DNA of 64,000 bases from Capniomyces stellatus (Eukaryota > Kickxellomycota > Harpellomycetes > Harpellales > Legeriomycetaceae). A program made the translations under genes and the position numbers. The notes beneath the pieces are model-generated. The model had not been told where the DNA came from. It saw only the letters and a list, made by a program, of their open reading frames with translations, and did not search any database. Shown here piece by piece: positions 54,442 to 64,000 of the stretch (position 1 is its first letter; every line of letters begins with the position of its first letter). The stretch is taken from contig LUVW01000017.1 of assembly GCA_001661515.1 (NCBI GenBank), positions 310,001-374,000 on the forward strand, read 5' to 3'.

Positions 54442-57400
54442 ATGCGTATCGGGATCGTATATGCCTTTGCAGCATATGTTGTTGCAGGAAATCAACCATC
54501 CAAACATATCGAATTAGAGAAGGAAATTCCTACTCATGTACAACCTCAAGGAATTATCAAGGTAAATGTTAAACTTATCGGAGGAAGGCTAAACGAATCA
54601 TTCTGTTTGATCTCGAATAAAATAAATACTACCTGATAACATATATTAATCCCAGGCCGCAATATAGCAAAAATGTTGTTGAATACCACCTATTGAAGGC
54701 CGTACTTTTTGATTTTGTCTCTTGCAATCAAGTTAACAACGATTTAAATTTGTTTTGTGAATGTGAACATAAGGATTTTGCGAGTTTTTTATCATTACTC
54801 TCATTAGCTGTCTATTCAAGAAAATAAGAAGCCATTTAATGCTATACCCTGGAAAACTTCCGAACGTAGCTATTTATTCTGATAATCCAAATCACCATTC
54901 TAACCATTACATTTAACACAAATAGAGGAACTATGTTGTATCCCAAAACCAGGAAGAGGAGGCCCGAGTAAAAAAAGACCTTTATAACAATAAAAGTAGG
55001 TTATTGTTAATGTTTAGTTGGTTATAATCGATCGATCTCAGTATAATGTGTTAAAACCTATACTTCCAGTTTCTAAATTACATAAACTACACGCATCATT
55101 TTTGCTCAAGTTTGTGCCAGCTCTAACACAATCGTAAATTAAATAGACATTTTTGACCTCGACAAAGGATATGTCGGATCTGGTGCCAAAAAATACCACC
55201 AAGGTATATATTAGCCATACTTAACCAAGTAATATGGTTGTAATTTACATGTTGAGTTTGTTCAAAATCTGTTATTAATTACAGAATCAAAACTGTTTGG
55301 TTCACTGTTTTTTAGGCAATCCAGATAACTTGAGCAGAACAAAAAAAAATCTAAGAGAGCTTGATTACTCACGTAATCGCATTATAAAACGTGCTTCTTT
55401 GATTGAGCCAATACAAACATCATCGACTGCAGAAGACATCACAGTCCAACCCACAGAGAGTAGTGTAATCCAATCTACAGAGAGTAGTCTGATACCACCC
55501 ACAACTACTATGGAAAGCGTCCAAGCCATCAGTTCGCCTAGTACCACTTTGTCCGAAGACAACGTAGAGTCGACCTCGAGCTTAATAGGTATGTGTATTT
55601 CTATCTTGATGTTTGGATTGCATCTCTGCTTATAAAACGCACTAACCCATACTTGTACAATTGAATTATCAATAGAAACTACTGATGCAGATTCACTGAC
55701 GCCCACATTGACATCAAATACATTATCATCTCAAACCGACAGCGAAAGCACCACATCTACTACCGACGCTTCTATAGGTCCTAACAGGCCACTGCCAAAC
55801 CGAGATCCGCTTGGAGATGGCAATAATGTGATTTTTATTATAACAAATTTTTTAGAAGCTGCAGCTGATACAGCAACAACAACAGACATAATCACTTCAA
55901 CAAACACAAGTACCAAAACCAACAATGGCAATAATGGCAATAATGGCAATAATGGAAACAATGGCAACACTAATACCAACACTAATACCAACACTAATAC
56001 CAACACTAATACCAACACTAATACCAACACTAATACCAATACTGATACTGATACAACTACCACCACCAATACGGATACAACTACTAATACGGATACTGAT
56101 ACTGGTACAACTGCCACCACCAATACGGATACAACTACCACCACTACTAATACTGATACCACCACCAATACGGATACAACTACCACTACTGATACCACTA
56201 CTAATACTGATACCACTACCAATACTGGTACTACTTCCACCACCACTACCAATACTGATACCACCACCAATACTGGTACAACTACCACCACCACCAATAC
56301 GGATACCACTACCAATACTGGCACAACTACCACCACTGATACCACCACCAATACGGATACAACTACCACTACTGATACCACTACTAATACTGATACCACC
56401 ACCAATACGAATACAACTACCACTACTGGTACAACTGCCACCACCAGTACGGATACAACTACCACCACCACTACCAATACTGATACCACTACCAATACTG
56501 ATACCACTACCAATACTGATACCACTACCAATACTGGTACTACTTCCACCACCACTACCAATACTGATACCACCACCAATACTGGTACAACTACCACCAC
56601 CACCAATACGGATACCACTACCAATACTGGCACAACTACCACCACTGATACCACCACCAATACGGATACAACTACCACTACTGATACCACTACTAATACT
56701 GATACCACCACCAATACGAATACAACTACCACTACTGGTACAACTGCCACCACCAGTACGGATACAACTACCACCACCACTACCAATACTGATACCACTA
56801 CCAATACTGATACCACTACCAATACTGATACCACTACCAATACTGGTACTACTTCCACCACCACTACCAATACTGATACCACCACCAATACTGGTACAAC
56901 TACCACCACCACCAATACGGATACCACTACCAATACTGGCANGCACCAAACAATCCACCAAACACCAATGCACCAAACAATCCACCAAATACTAACGCAC
57001 CAAACAATCCACCAAATACTAACGCACCAAACAATCCACCAAACACCAATGCACCAAACAATCCACCAAATACTAACGCACCAAACAATCCACCAAACAC
57101 CAATGCACCAAACAATCCACCAAATACTAACGCACCAAACAATCCACCAAACACCAATGCACCAAACAATCCACCAAATACTAACGCACCAAACAATCCA
57201 CCAAACACCAATGCACCAAACAATCCACCAAATACTAACGCACCAAACAATCCACCAAATACTAACGCACCAAACAACCCACCAAACAATCCACCAAACA
57301 AAGAACCCACAAAAACCGATCCCACAAAAACCGATCCTCTAAAAGCTGAGCCGCTAAAATCAAATACATCCAAGCCGGATCAGTCAAAGTCTGACTTCAG

Positions 57401-58187
57401 AGCACCTCAACAGTCTTCTTCTCAGAGCCTACCATTTATACCTACTTCAGTAGACTTTGACAAACTAACTGACCTTAGCGAAACAAGATCCAAGTTTAAT
57501 TTGGATGACATCATTCCTACGAATGAAAGCAAAGTTGACCCCACAATACCACCAATAGTTAATTCTGAATACAAGCCATGCTCGGGCAATTGTCTCAAAT
57601 TTACAGTAAGATTACTGGCGCCGTTTACAAACTTGCTTAATGGAAACGAAAATCTACTATCAGCACAGCTATTCAGAATGCTTCCGAACGACATAGGTGT
57701 TGGAATAGGGCTGGATAATCCAGAAAGGATCAAGGCAAAAAGCATTTCTAGTTCTTCCAGCAATGCTAGGAGGTTGGCGTTGAGTAAGCGACAGGATAAA
57801 ACGGAGACAGTAAAAGACTCGCCGGATTCCGTATTGTATGTACAAATGGAGGTGCTACCAAATAATAGAGTTTATAACATTGGTAAAGAGTTGAAGGCTG
57901 TCCAGGAAAACCTTAAAGACTCAATATCAAACCCATCCAGCGGTTTATATCGCCAGAGCAAGTGGACGTCGCTTCTAGATCCAACATTTATCCAGGTCGA
58001 TGACCCAGTGGTGTCAAACTCCAACTCTGATCCTTCACCAAATGACATCATCACAATTGTAGGGCCATATTCTGGAAACGACAGAGTTTTGGCCATGACA
58101 CTTGGTCTTACTATATCCATTGGCATTTATTTCACCTTGGCAGTCTTTTGGGCTAAAAGAGAAAAGGCCAAGATTAAAACGCACTAA
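54442..58187 (+). CDS. Mucin-like single-pass membrane protein (Msb2/Hkr1-like), interrupted by an assembly gap
   Basis: The proposed exons are 54442-54561, 54926-54967, 55147-55203, 55285-55588 and 55676-58187. All junctions are in phase, and one N stands at 56942. Residues 1-16 are a signal peptide. A Thr/Asn/Asp-rich mucin region follows (about 55960-56941, containing a 309-bp tandem repeat), then an NNPPNTNAP nonapeptide array, a KTDP-rich linker, and an extracellular domain with CSGNC, MLPNDIGVGIGL, NARRLALSKRQ, LYVQMEVLP and NPSSGLYRQSKWTSLLDPTF. One helix (AMTLGLTISIGIYFTLAVFW) and a short basic cytosolic tail end the protein. The layout and the membrane-proximal domain recall fungal signalling mucins of the Msb2 type; this is inference. 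The reading frame of the Thr-rich part and that of the rest differ by one placeholder base, so the gap, not a mutation, breaks the frame. Confidence 0.75.
56221..56941 (+). repeat. 309-bp tandem repeat in the mucin region
   Basis: The string aatactggtactacttcc starts at 56221, 56530 and 56839, spacing 309 bp exactly both times, and the intervening sequence is near-identical. Each unit is 103 codons of Thr/Asn/Asp/Gly. The third copy is cut off by the N at 56942. Within the unit, 12- and 18-bp sub-repeats (NTDTTT, NTGTTT) are visible. Confidence 0.9.
56942..56942. other. Assembly gap of unknown length
   Basis: A single N at the junction between the Thr-rich repeat and the NNPPNTNAP repeat. 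Thr-frame codons start at positions of remainder 1 modulo 3, and the downstream frame at remainder 0. The true missing length must therefore be 2 modulo 3 for one continuous protein. Translating straight through the N gives a spurious His/Gln-rich frame. Confidence 0.85.
56943..57297 (+). repeat. 27-bp tandem repeat encoding NNPPNTNAP
   Basis: About thirteen units of 27 bp. Two synonymous versions exist (aacaccaatgca and aatactaacgca for NTNA) and alternate for most of the array, giving a 54-bp higher-order period with occasional doublets. The peptide is identical in both versions. Confidence 0.9.
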
Positions 58188-59393
58188 AGATTTTATTTGC
58201 ATAAATAAGATGCTCAGTGCGCTTGTTTACAATTGCATTCTTATTTGGTGTTTACATCAGGAAAGCATTGTTTATGGCTATTTTTATAGTCGGCACACAT
58301 CGCTCTTCATAACTGGTAGCAGATTTACGTTAATATCTTATTTCTCTACTTTGGTCAATTCCCTACTCGGCTACAATTATCTCTGAACGTCTTTATATTC
58401 TATTTCACCCACCTTCCAACTTCCAACTTCCAACTTCCTTTTCTTTATTATTATTTTTACCAACTAAAACAGCATCTTTGCGATCGAGTATTAGATATCT
58501 ACCTAGACGGGAGGATATTCTATCACTTGATGCCCTGATATATAACTTTTCCAACTTTTCCAACTTTACTCATTATATCAATACCCTATTTTATTCATTT
58601 ATTATATTTTACAACTCTTTTATACCTCACCGTTTCCACTACTCTATACTCTACTGTTACATAACGTTTATTGAAATAAAATATAAAACATAGCATAAAG
58701 TTTACCCTACTTGATATCAATAACAAAAAAATAACATAACATAATCTTTCTCATATTAAAAATAATCAATTGTCTAAATTCTGATTGAAGTGTTTTTTTT
58801 TCTAAGTAATTTATCAATAGCCGGAATAGAGAGCTTCAGAAAAGTCAAAATTGCGTTCTTGAACTTGTCTGCCAAATTTCAAAAATCCTACACTTGTGAA
58901 TCAGTTAGGCTAAATTTTGGCCAGAGGTAAATCCTGACATTTGTGAATAAAACAAAACCGTTTTACTCTGATTCTGTTTACACCAATATTCCGTTGGAAA
59001 TTTTGAATAGAATATCACTTTTTTTTTTTTTACCGAGTTCTATTTATCTTCATTTTATTTTTGATAGACATTCTTTATTAAACAATAACTTTTTGGTACA
59101 TTAAAGTAGAACACTAGCCTATATTTATCAGTGCTAGACGTTGCAAAGGGACAGGAAATAAACCGAACACAAGAGAAACTATAAAGGCGGGTTTTGGGAA
59201 ACGAAAATACTAATTCATAAAAGATTTATATTTTTTAAAAAAAGCGGTCAATAGTTTTTATAACGCGTTGAAAGAATTAGATATAAAAGTGCAGTGAGGC
59301 TCGAACCAGCACTTTATTATATTGAACAAGATTAAATCAAAGGCAGAAAGATTCACGTGTCGAATTAGGACTCTAGACAATAAAACATTAAGA
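58188..59393. other. Intergenic region
   Basis: 3' UTR of the mucin-like gene and promoter of the Pml1 gene. It contains three copies of TTCCAAC at 58414-58437. Short frames are AT-driven. No tRNA: the TTCGAGCC-like string near 59296-59311 (minus) lacks a T stem. Confidence 0.5.
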
Positions 59394-60890
59394 ATGGATA
59401 CGAACAGACTTGGAAAACGATCAAAGGAAAGCCCAAAAAGTGGATACAAAGACGGTACCGAAAATGAGAGACTCGTAAATAGGAGTAGGAGTAGAGATAG
59501 ATACAGGAGTAGGGGTAGAGATGAGAGTAGAGGTAGAGATAGAAGTAGGAACAGAGATAGAAGTAGGAACAGAGATATGAGCAGGCATAAAGATAGAAAC
59601 AGTTATAGATCCCAAAATGAGAGCAGCGACAAGTACAGAAATAAGGGCGAGTATAGAAAAACAAATAGATCAGATAGCAGAGGTAGAGATAGAGGCAGTG
59701 GCAGAGGTAGTGGCGGTGATAGCAAAAACGGATGGGACGGTGCAAACAAGGCTGAGGGCAGGCTTAGCGATTCCGATGATTTACAAAGGTGGGGTTTTAT
59801 TTGATATTACACTTTTAATGTTTAACATGTATGTTTGTAGACTAGTATTAAAATAATTTGGGCGTGGATTTCTAGAGAAAGAAAAGATATAAAAATGTTG
59901 AGAGATGCTGGAAGAGGACCAGCAGGGTACGGAGCTAAACAGATTCCGCCTGGCAGTAAAAACAACAAGATGGATAGAGACGAGGATAAGGATAAAAAAG
60001 AGAGTAGAGATAATGAAGATAATGGCGAAGAAGATTTAGAGAAGGAGCAGGAGGTTGTGAAGCCCAACTTTGAGCTTTCAGGGAGTCTTGCCCAAGACAC
60101 CAACAAAGTTGAGGGGGTTGTGGTAAAATATAATGAGCCTGCAGAAGCACGAAAGCCGTTGGAAAAATGGAGGTTGTATGTGTTTAAGGGGGATGAGCAA
60201 ATAGGTAAGTGAGGCCTTGCTTGATTGTGCAAGACAAGTCATATGGCGTAGTTGACTGATTTGTGATTCAGCAAAGCTGTTATATATATATAAAGCGATA
60301 TTATAGCTACATAACGTATTTACTGGTTGATTTGGTATGTATATTAGATATGCTAATGGCACATCGATCCAGCGCGTATTTGATTGGCAGAAATCGGAAG
60401 GTAACTTGTGGTGCAGGATTTTCTTTCTAAACTCCTCTCCATTTTTTTTTTTTTTGAATATAGGGATAACTAAACCCCGAGTCATACTATTTGCTGGTAT
60501 TATACTAGATTGCAGACATACCGGTGGACCACCCTAGTTGTTCAGGCCAGCATGCGATTCTCCAGTATCGCCAAATAGTAGAGAAAGTAGATGGCGTAAC
60601 CCAAACAAGAATAAGGTAAAACGACATGAACACCTGTGATTGTATTGAAAGCAAAAGTACTTTTAATTTTACTCCAAACTCACGCTATAAACCAATGCAG
60701 CCAAGCTGATGTAAACACATTATAAAAATTGCGAATGTATAGGCCTTATATAATTGATTTGGCTTCAACAAACGGGACTTTTGTGAACGGGGACAAAATA
60801 CCGAGTCAGCGGTATGTTGGGCTTTTTTCACAGGATGTACTAAAGTTTGGGTTCAGTAGCCGCGACTACGTGCTGATGAACGAGGAATAG
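59394..60890 (+). CDS. Pml1/SNIP1 (FHA-domain RES complex subunit)
   Basis: Five exons, 59394-59788, 59876-60204, 60348-60400, 60509-60615 and 60743-60890, all in phase, give 343 residues. Exon 1 encodes an Arg/Ser/Asp/Gly-rich RS-like region. Exon 2 has the conserved KPNFELSGSLAQDTN, VVVKYNEPAEARKP and WRLYVFKGDE blocks found before the FHA domain of SNIP1/Pml1. Exons 3-5 complete the FHA domain: SSAYLIGRNRK, ADIPVDHPSCSGQHAILQYR, PYIIDLASTNGTFVNG, SQRYVGLFSQDVLKFGFSSRDYVL. The phospho-binding Arg (GR), Ser (SCSGQH) and Asn (TNGT) positions are retained. The family is part of the pre-mRNA retention and splicing (RES) complex in the nucleus. Introns are 87-143 bp; the first uses a weak GTGGGG donor. 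Confidence 0.93.
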
Positions 60891-61277
60891 CGTTTATGCG
60901 TTTTGTACGTATTTGTGTGTGCGTGTTTTTTTTTAAAAGAATAATGATGGAAAAGTACACTTGGAAAAATGAGGGGGCGATATAAACAAATGCCCGGTCG
61001 GATCGCCTAGTCGTTTACTTTTTTTTTTTTTTGTGATTAGTCTGGCAATAGATTTTATAAATATACTTGGCAGTATACTAAAAAAAACAAAATAAAAACC
61101 AAATCAAAATTTTTTTCCACTTTTGTTTGGGGTATTAAATATGAAAATTAATGTATGATTTTTGAATATAAAGAAAGCTTGAAGTGCAGGCACAGCCATC
61201 TGCTTTTAATTGAAACTCAAATGTCATTGATTAATAGAAGCAAATAACTGTGCGGCGACAATGGCAAGCGCTGCAGA
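60891..61277. other. Short intergenic region between convergent genes
   Basis: 3' UTRs of the Pml1-like gene (plus) and the exonuclease gene (minus), AT-rich. Nothing else seen. Confidence 0.5.
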
Positions 61278-63744
61278 TTAGTAACGCCTAGGGGGAGGCT
61301 TGCTGTTGATTTTATTTGCCAACAAAGCCAGACAACTAAGTGCATCCTCTGACGAGTCGTGACCAGACACCGACGATTGGATAAAGCTTCCGAGACGAGT
61401 TTTTACCAGTTCTTGTAGGGAATATCTAAATGGCAGACCTTTAGGGTGTGTGTAGAGCTAAAACATATTAACGATAGATGTCATGGGTCAGTACAATAAT
61501 GCTAACTCGGTTTGGCAAAACAACAGGTTTGATGCGCGCGATTCAAAGAAAGGCAAAATAATAGTCGGTCTTACGTCTGTAGTGTCAATTATGTTCTCAT
61601 GAATAATTCTCATTGCACGGAGGTCATTTTCCTAGCGATTTATAGCGATAATAAAAAAGACATGTCAAATAAACGGGCAGACAGATGTACGAGTCATTTA
61701 ACTGGGAGTAGAGCATAAGTACTTACCAAGCCATGTCCAACAAGTATTGTATCGGAGTTGATAATGTCCAGGAATTTTTGCTGGATTTCGAAAAACGTGT
61801 ACTTTGCATCATCTAACGACGAAACACCACTAGTAAACACAAAAAAGCAAGGTGAGTACAGGAAATACATAATCATTAGTTGAAAATATAGTACGTGCAT
61901 GTGTGTGTGTTGGGTACCTAAACCGTGAGTTCAAAGTAATAACCTCGCCAACGGGTTTAACCAGCTCGTCGATTACGATTTTCCCGGTGTGATCCAAAAC
62001 AGTGAGTCTGATTAGTTCTTGTCCGATTACGGTTGCACCCTATTTATACATACATTTAATTACACAGCATTAGACTTTGCTTACAAAACCAAGCAACAAA
62101 AAAAAAAAGCCAAACAGACTTACCATTTCGCAATCAAAAGCCAGGATTGGATAGACATGGCTGCTGGAGCTGCCAGTAGCTTTGGGAGACAACTTGTAAG
62201 GAACTAAAGCATGGTCCAAGCCATCGCTATCAGACTTGAAAATATGATGGCCACTGTCACAGGGCTCTGATTCAATGCCTCCACCGCAGCAAGAGTAATT
62301 TTTTATTGCGCTGGTATTTTTTTTCTTTTTGCGAAGTCCGAAATTGAATAACGGGGTGCCAGGGTATCTTAATTTTCCGTGGTGGTAGGTGCATTCGTTG
62401 TATATCTCTGGGTTTTGTGTCGGCGACTTGATTGTATAGACCGAGTTGCATCGTTGGCATGTGGTTTGGGTGTTTATCAGCGATGTTGGTGTCAGTCTCC
62501 CGTAGTTTGAGTTGTCTTGGTTGCAGTTTTTCCTCCTGTTATTGCGGGAATTAAAAGAATCCGATAATGCTCTGTGCGATAGGTCTGTAGGCCCAGTGTG
62601 TACAATTTCATTGTCGATAACTTCAGGCAGCGGGTAGTCAAGCAGCTTTCGTTTATTTTCTGTTAGCAACAAGCCTTTTATTTTCTCCATCACCTCACTG
62701 TTGTTTATATCCAACTCGAATAGCCCAATTGCGCTCTTGGGTCCATCCTCTTTGCTTTTATCGTCAAGACCTCTATTCACGGCACGGCTACCATTACTGT
62801 CCCCGGTCTGATTGTAAGAATCGCCCCCTAATCCTGCGCCGGTTTTGTCTGGCTGGTTGGTTTCGCCATTTTTCAGAACAATCTCAGGCTGTCTTTTAAG
62901 ATTTGCAAGAACGTTTACTGCCATGTTTCGGTACGTTTGGGCGTTGCTTTTCGAGTACACCGACAGTTCGCTGCTCAGTGCCTCTTCTTCTATAAACCCG
63001 TTGGGGATTGACATGTTGTTTTTATGTATGCGATGTAGTTGGTCATACAAAAGCTCAAGGGTTTTTTGTCTTGTGGCCCAAGGAACCCGTTGGTTAAGCT
63101 CTGCCTTGACATTTGGACATTTTTTGGCATGTTCGTTGGCCGCAGTATCACCTGGTTGCTGTTCAGACTGTATGTTTATGTCTCTCACAGAATCCGAAAA
63201 ATCATCTACTTTTACAGCATACATCTTGGTAGTGTTGCTGGTCTTTGTAGTTTTGCTGGTATTAGTAACGCTGTTGGGTGTTTGAATGTCGTTTTTTGGC
63301 GTGATTGTGACGCTTCTAGAGTTAATCTGTGCTTTACTTTTATCAATCGGACTGGACAACCTATTCAGAATATCCTTTTCTTGCTCCAGTCGAGTTCCAC
63401 TTGGCTTGTTTTTCAGCTGCAATGGCTTTGAAGGTCTATCTATGAAGCACAATATTGTAGTAACACAATTCGTATTTAAAAAACACACATTCATCATACT
63501 GTTACTTTTGAATTTACCAGTGCAAACCTTTAAAACTATATTACTATCCCTTTGAACATTTAAAATTAGCATAGAATACTTTATATTGAACAAAATAGTT
63601 TATTAGATTCTAACTTGTTTCTACTTTGACCGTCTTTTTGATAACATTATGGTTAAAAGTACACAGGTGTTCAAATTCACAGAGCTCATTTGCAGCAAGG
63701 TATGGGCATTCTATATTTGCAAATCCTCCCTTCAAAGGAAACAT
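61278..63744 (-). CDS. REXO1/Rex1-type DEDDh 3'-5' RNA exonuclease
   Basis: Six minus-strand exons (63744-63615, 63439-62124, 62039-61918, 61829-61727, 61631-61575, 61457-61278), all in phase, give 635 residues. Exon 1 has CPYLAANELCEFEHLCTFNH, a C-x8-C-x5-C-x3-H zinc-finger-like motif as at the REXO1 N-terminus. Exon 2 encodes a long Ser/Asn-rich linker and ends in LAFDCEM (ExoI, Asp479/Glu481). Later exons give VKPVGEVITLNSRFSG, DTILVGHGLENDL (ExoII, Asp560) and SVSGHDSSEDALSCL (ExoIII, His609, Asp614). The full DEDDh set is intact. The family trims 3' ends of 5S rRNA, tRNA and other RNAs in the nucleus. Exon 1 uses a weak GTTAGA donor, but phase and protein continuity support it. A long ORF running through intron 1 is not the true N-terminus. 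Confidence 0.9.
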
Positions 63745-64000
63745 TTTTCTACTAATCTTTACCTATTCGAATATTCTTGCAATTACAATCAGTTCAGTGT
63801 TTTTCTTCTTTTGCTGAATTCAAAAAGTGGCAAGATAAAATAAGGACTATAACGTAAGGTCTGCCGCTGTTATTTTTTTTTTATTTAAAATATTGGTTTA
63901 TTTTTTTATACTTATAACCCATTATTACTTTCAGACAAGGCTAGTTGGCTTTTAATTTAATTTAAAGCCTTGCTAATGAATGGGATGGATGGCATGAAAA
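63745..64000. other. AT-rich end of window
   Basis: Upstream region and presumed promoter of the exonuclease gene. No feature was recognised. Confidence 0.4.

Noticed and set aside
55731..56933. 400-codon minus-strand Val-rich frame and other frames over the mucin repeat
   Set aside because: They are antisense or shifted readings of the Thr/Asn repeat, open only because the repeat lacks stops.
56943..57342. His/Gln-rich frame (HQTIHQ) after the N
   Set aside because: The downstream domain is in the NNPPNTNAP frame, so the His/Gln frame is an artefact of the one-base placeholder.
59290..59315. B-box-like ggttcgagcc on the minus strand
   Set aside because: The flanking bases do not form a T stem and no A box or acceptor stem is found.

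Overview
The window is nuclear DNA from a fungus. It is AT-rich, the genes are split by short GT-AG introns (about 64-365 bp, usually with GTAAGT, GTAAGA or similar donors), and the products are typical fungal ones: SUN-family wall protein, Mep-type ammonium transporters, Uso1, an Mdm1-type sorting nexin, Snd2 and Pml1/SNIP1. Decayed Ty3-like retroelement pieces, a bacterial-type CMP kinase and long gene-poor stretches fit an early-diverging (zygomycete-grade, perhaps Kickxellomycotina or Harpellales) fungus. That placement is inference, because no rRNA or marker gene is present. No convincing tRNA, rRNA or CRISPR was seen.

Layout. 1-10.8 kb: 3' part of one ammonium transporter, a SUN-family secreted protein on the minus strand, a 6.5 kb gene desert with faint retroelement traces, then a complete second ammonium transporter. 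12-20.7 kb: Uso1/p115 tether, a NIPA-like membrane transporter and a Pro/Gln-repeat secreted protein; a poly-C assembly gap lies between the last two. 21.4-22.6 kb: a helix-turn-helix relic, a possible tiny spliced gene and an I78-type protease inhibitor. 24.2-34.8 kb: a 1991-residue PXA-RGS-PX-nexin C protein, an MGST3-like MAPEG enzyme, a spliced bacterial-type cytidylate kinase with a likely mitochondrial leader, and a membrane-anchored S28 serine peptidase. 35.7-46.4 kb: an MCT-like transporter, an orphan gag-like ORF, an MRP/ABCC transporter and an unknown Asn-rich four-exon gene. 47.8-50.7 kb: five-exon SND2/TMEM208 and a PPxY-containing membrane protein. 50.7-54.4 kb: a second gene desert with integrase relics. 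54.4-58.2 kb: a mucin-like single-pass membrane protein with large tandem repeats, interrupted by an assembly gap. 59.4-63.7 kb: Pml1/SNIP1 and a REXO1/Rex1-type 3'-5' exonuclease.

The genes do not form a pathway cluster; they are ordinary housekeeping and cell-surface genes. Loose themes are membrane traffic and organelle contacts (Uso1, Mdm1-type nexin, SND2, PPxY protein), membrane transport (two Amt, NIPA-like, MCT, ABCC), cell wall or surface (SUN, Pro/Gln protein, mucin-like sensor) and RNA metabolism (Pml1, REXO1). Exon structures given here were worked out by hand from splice signals, reading phase and recalled family conservation. They have not been checked against transcripts.
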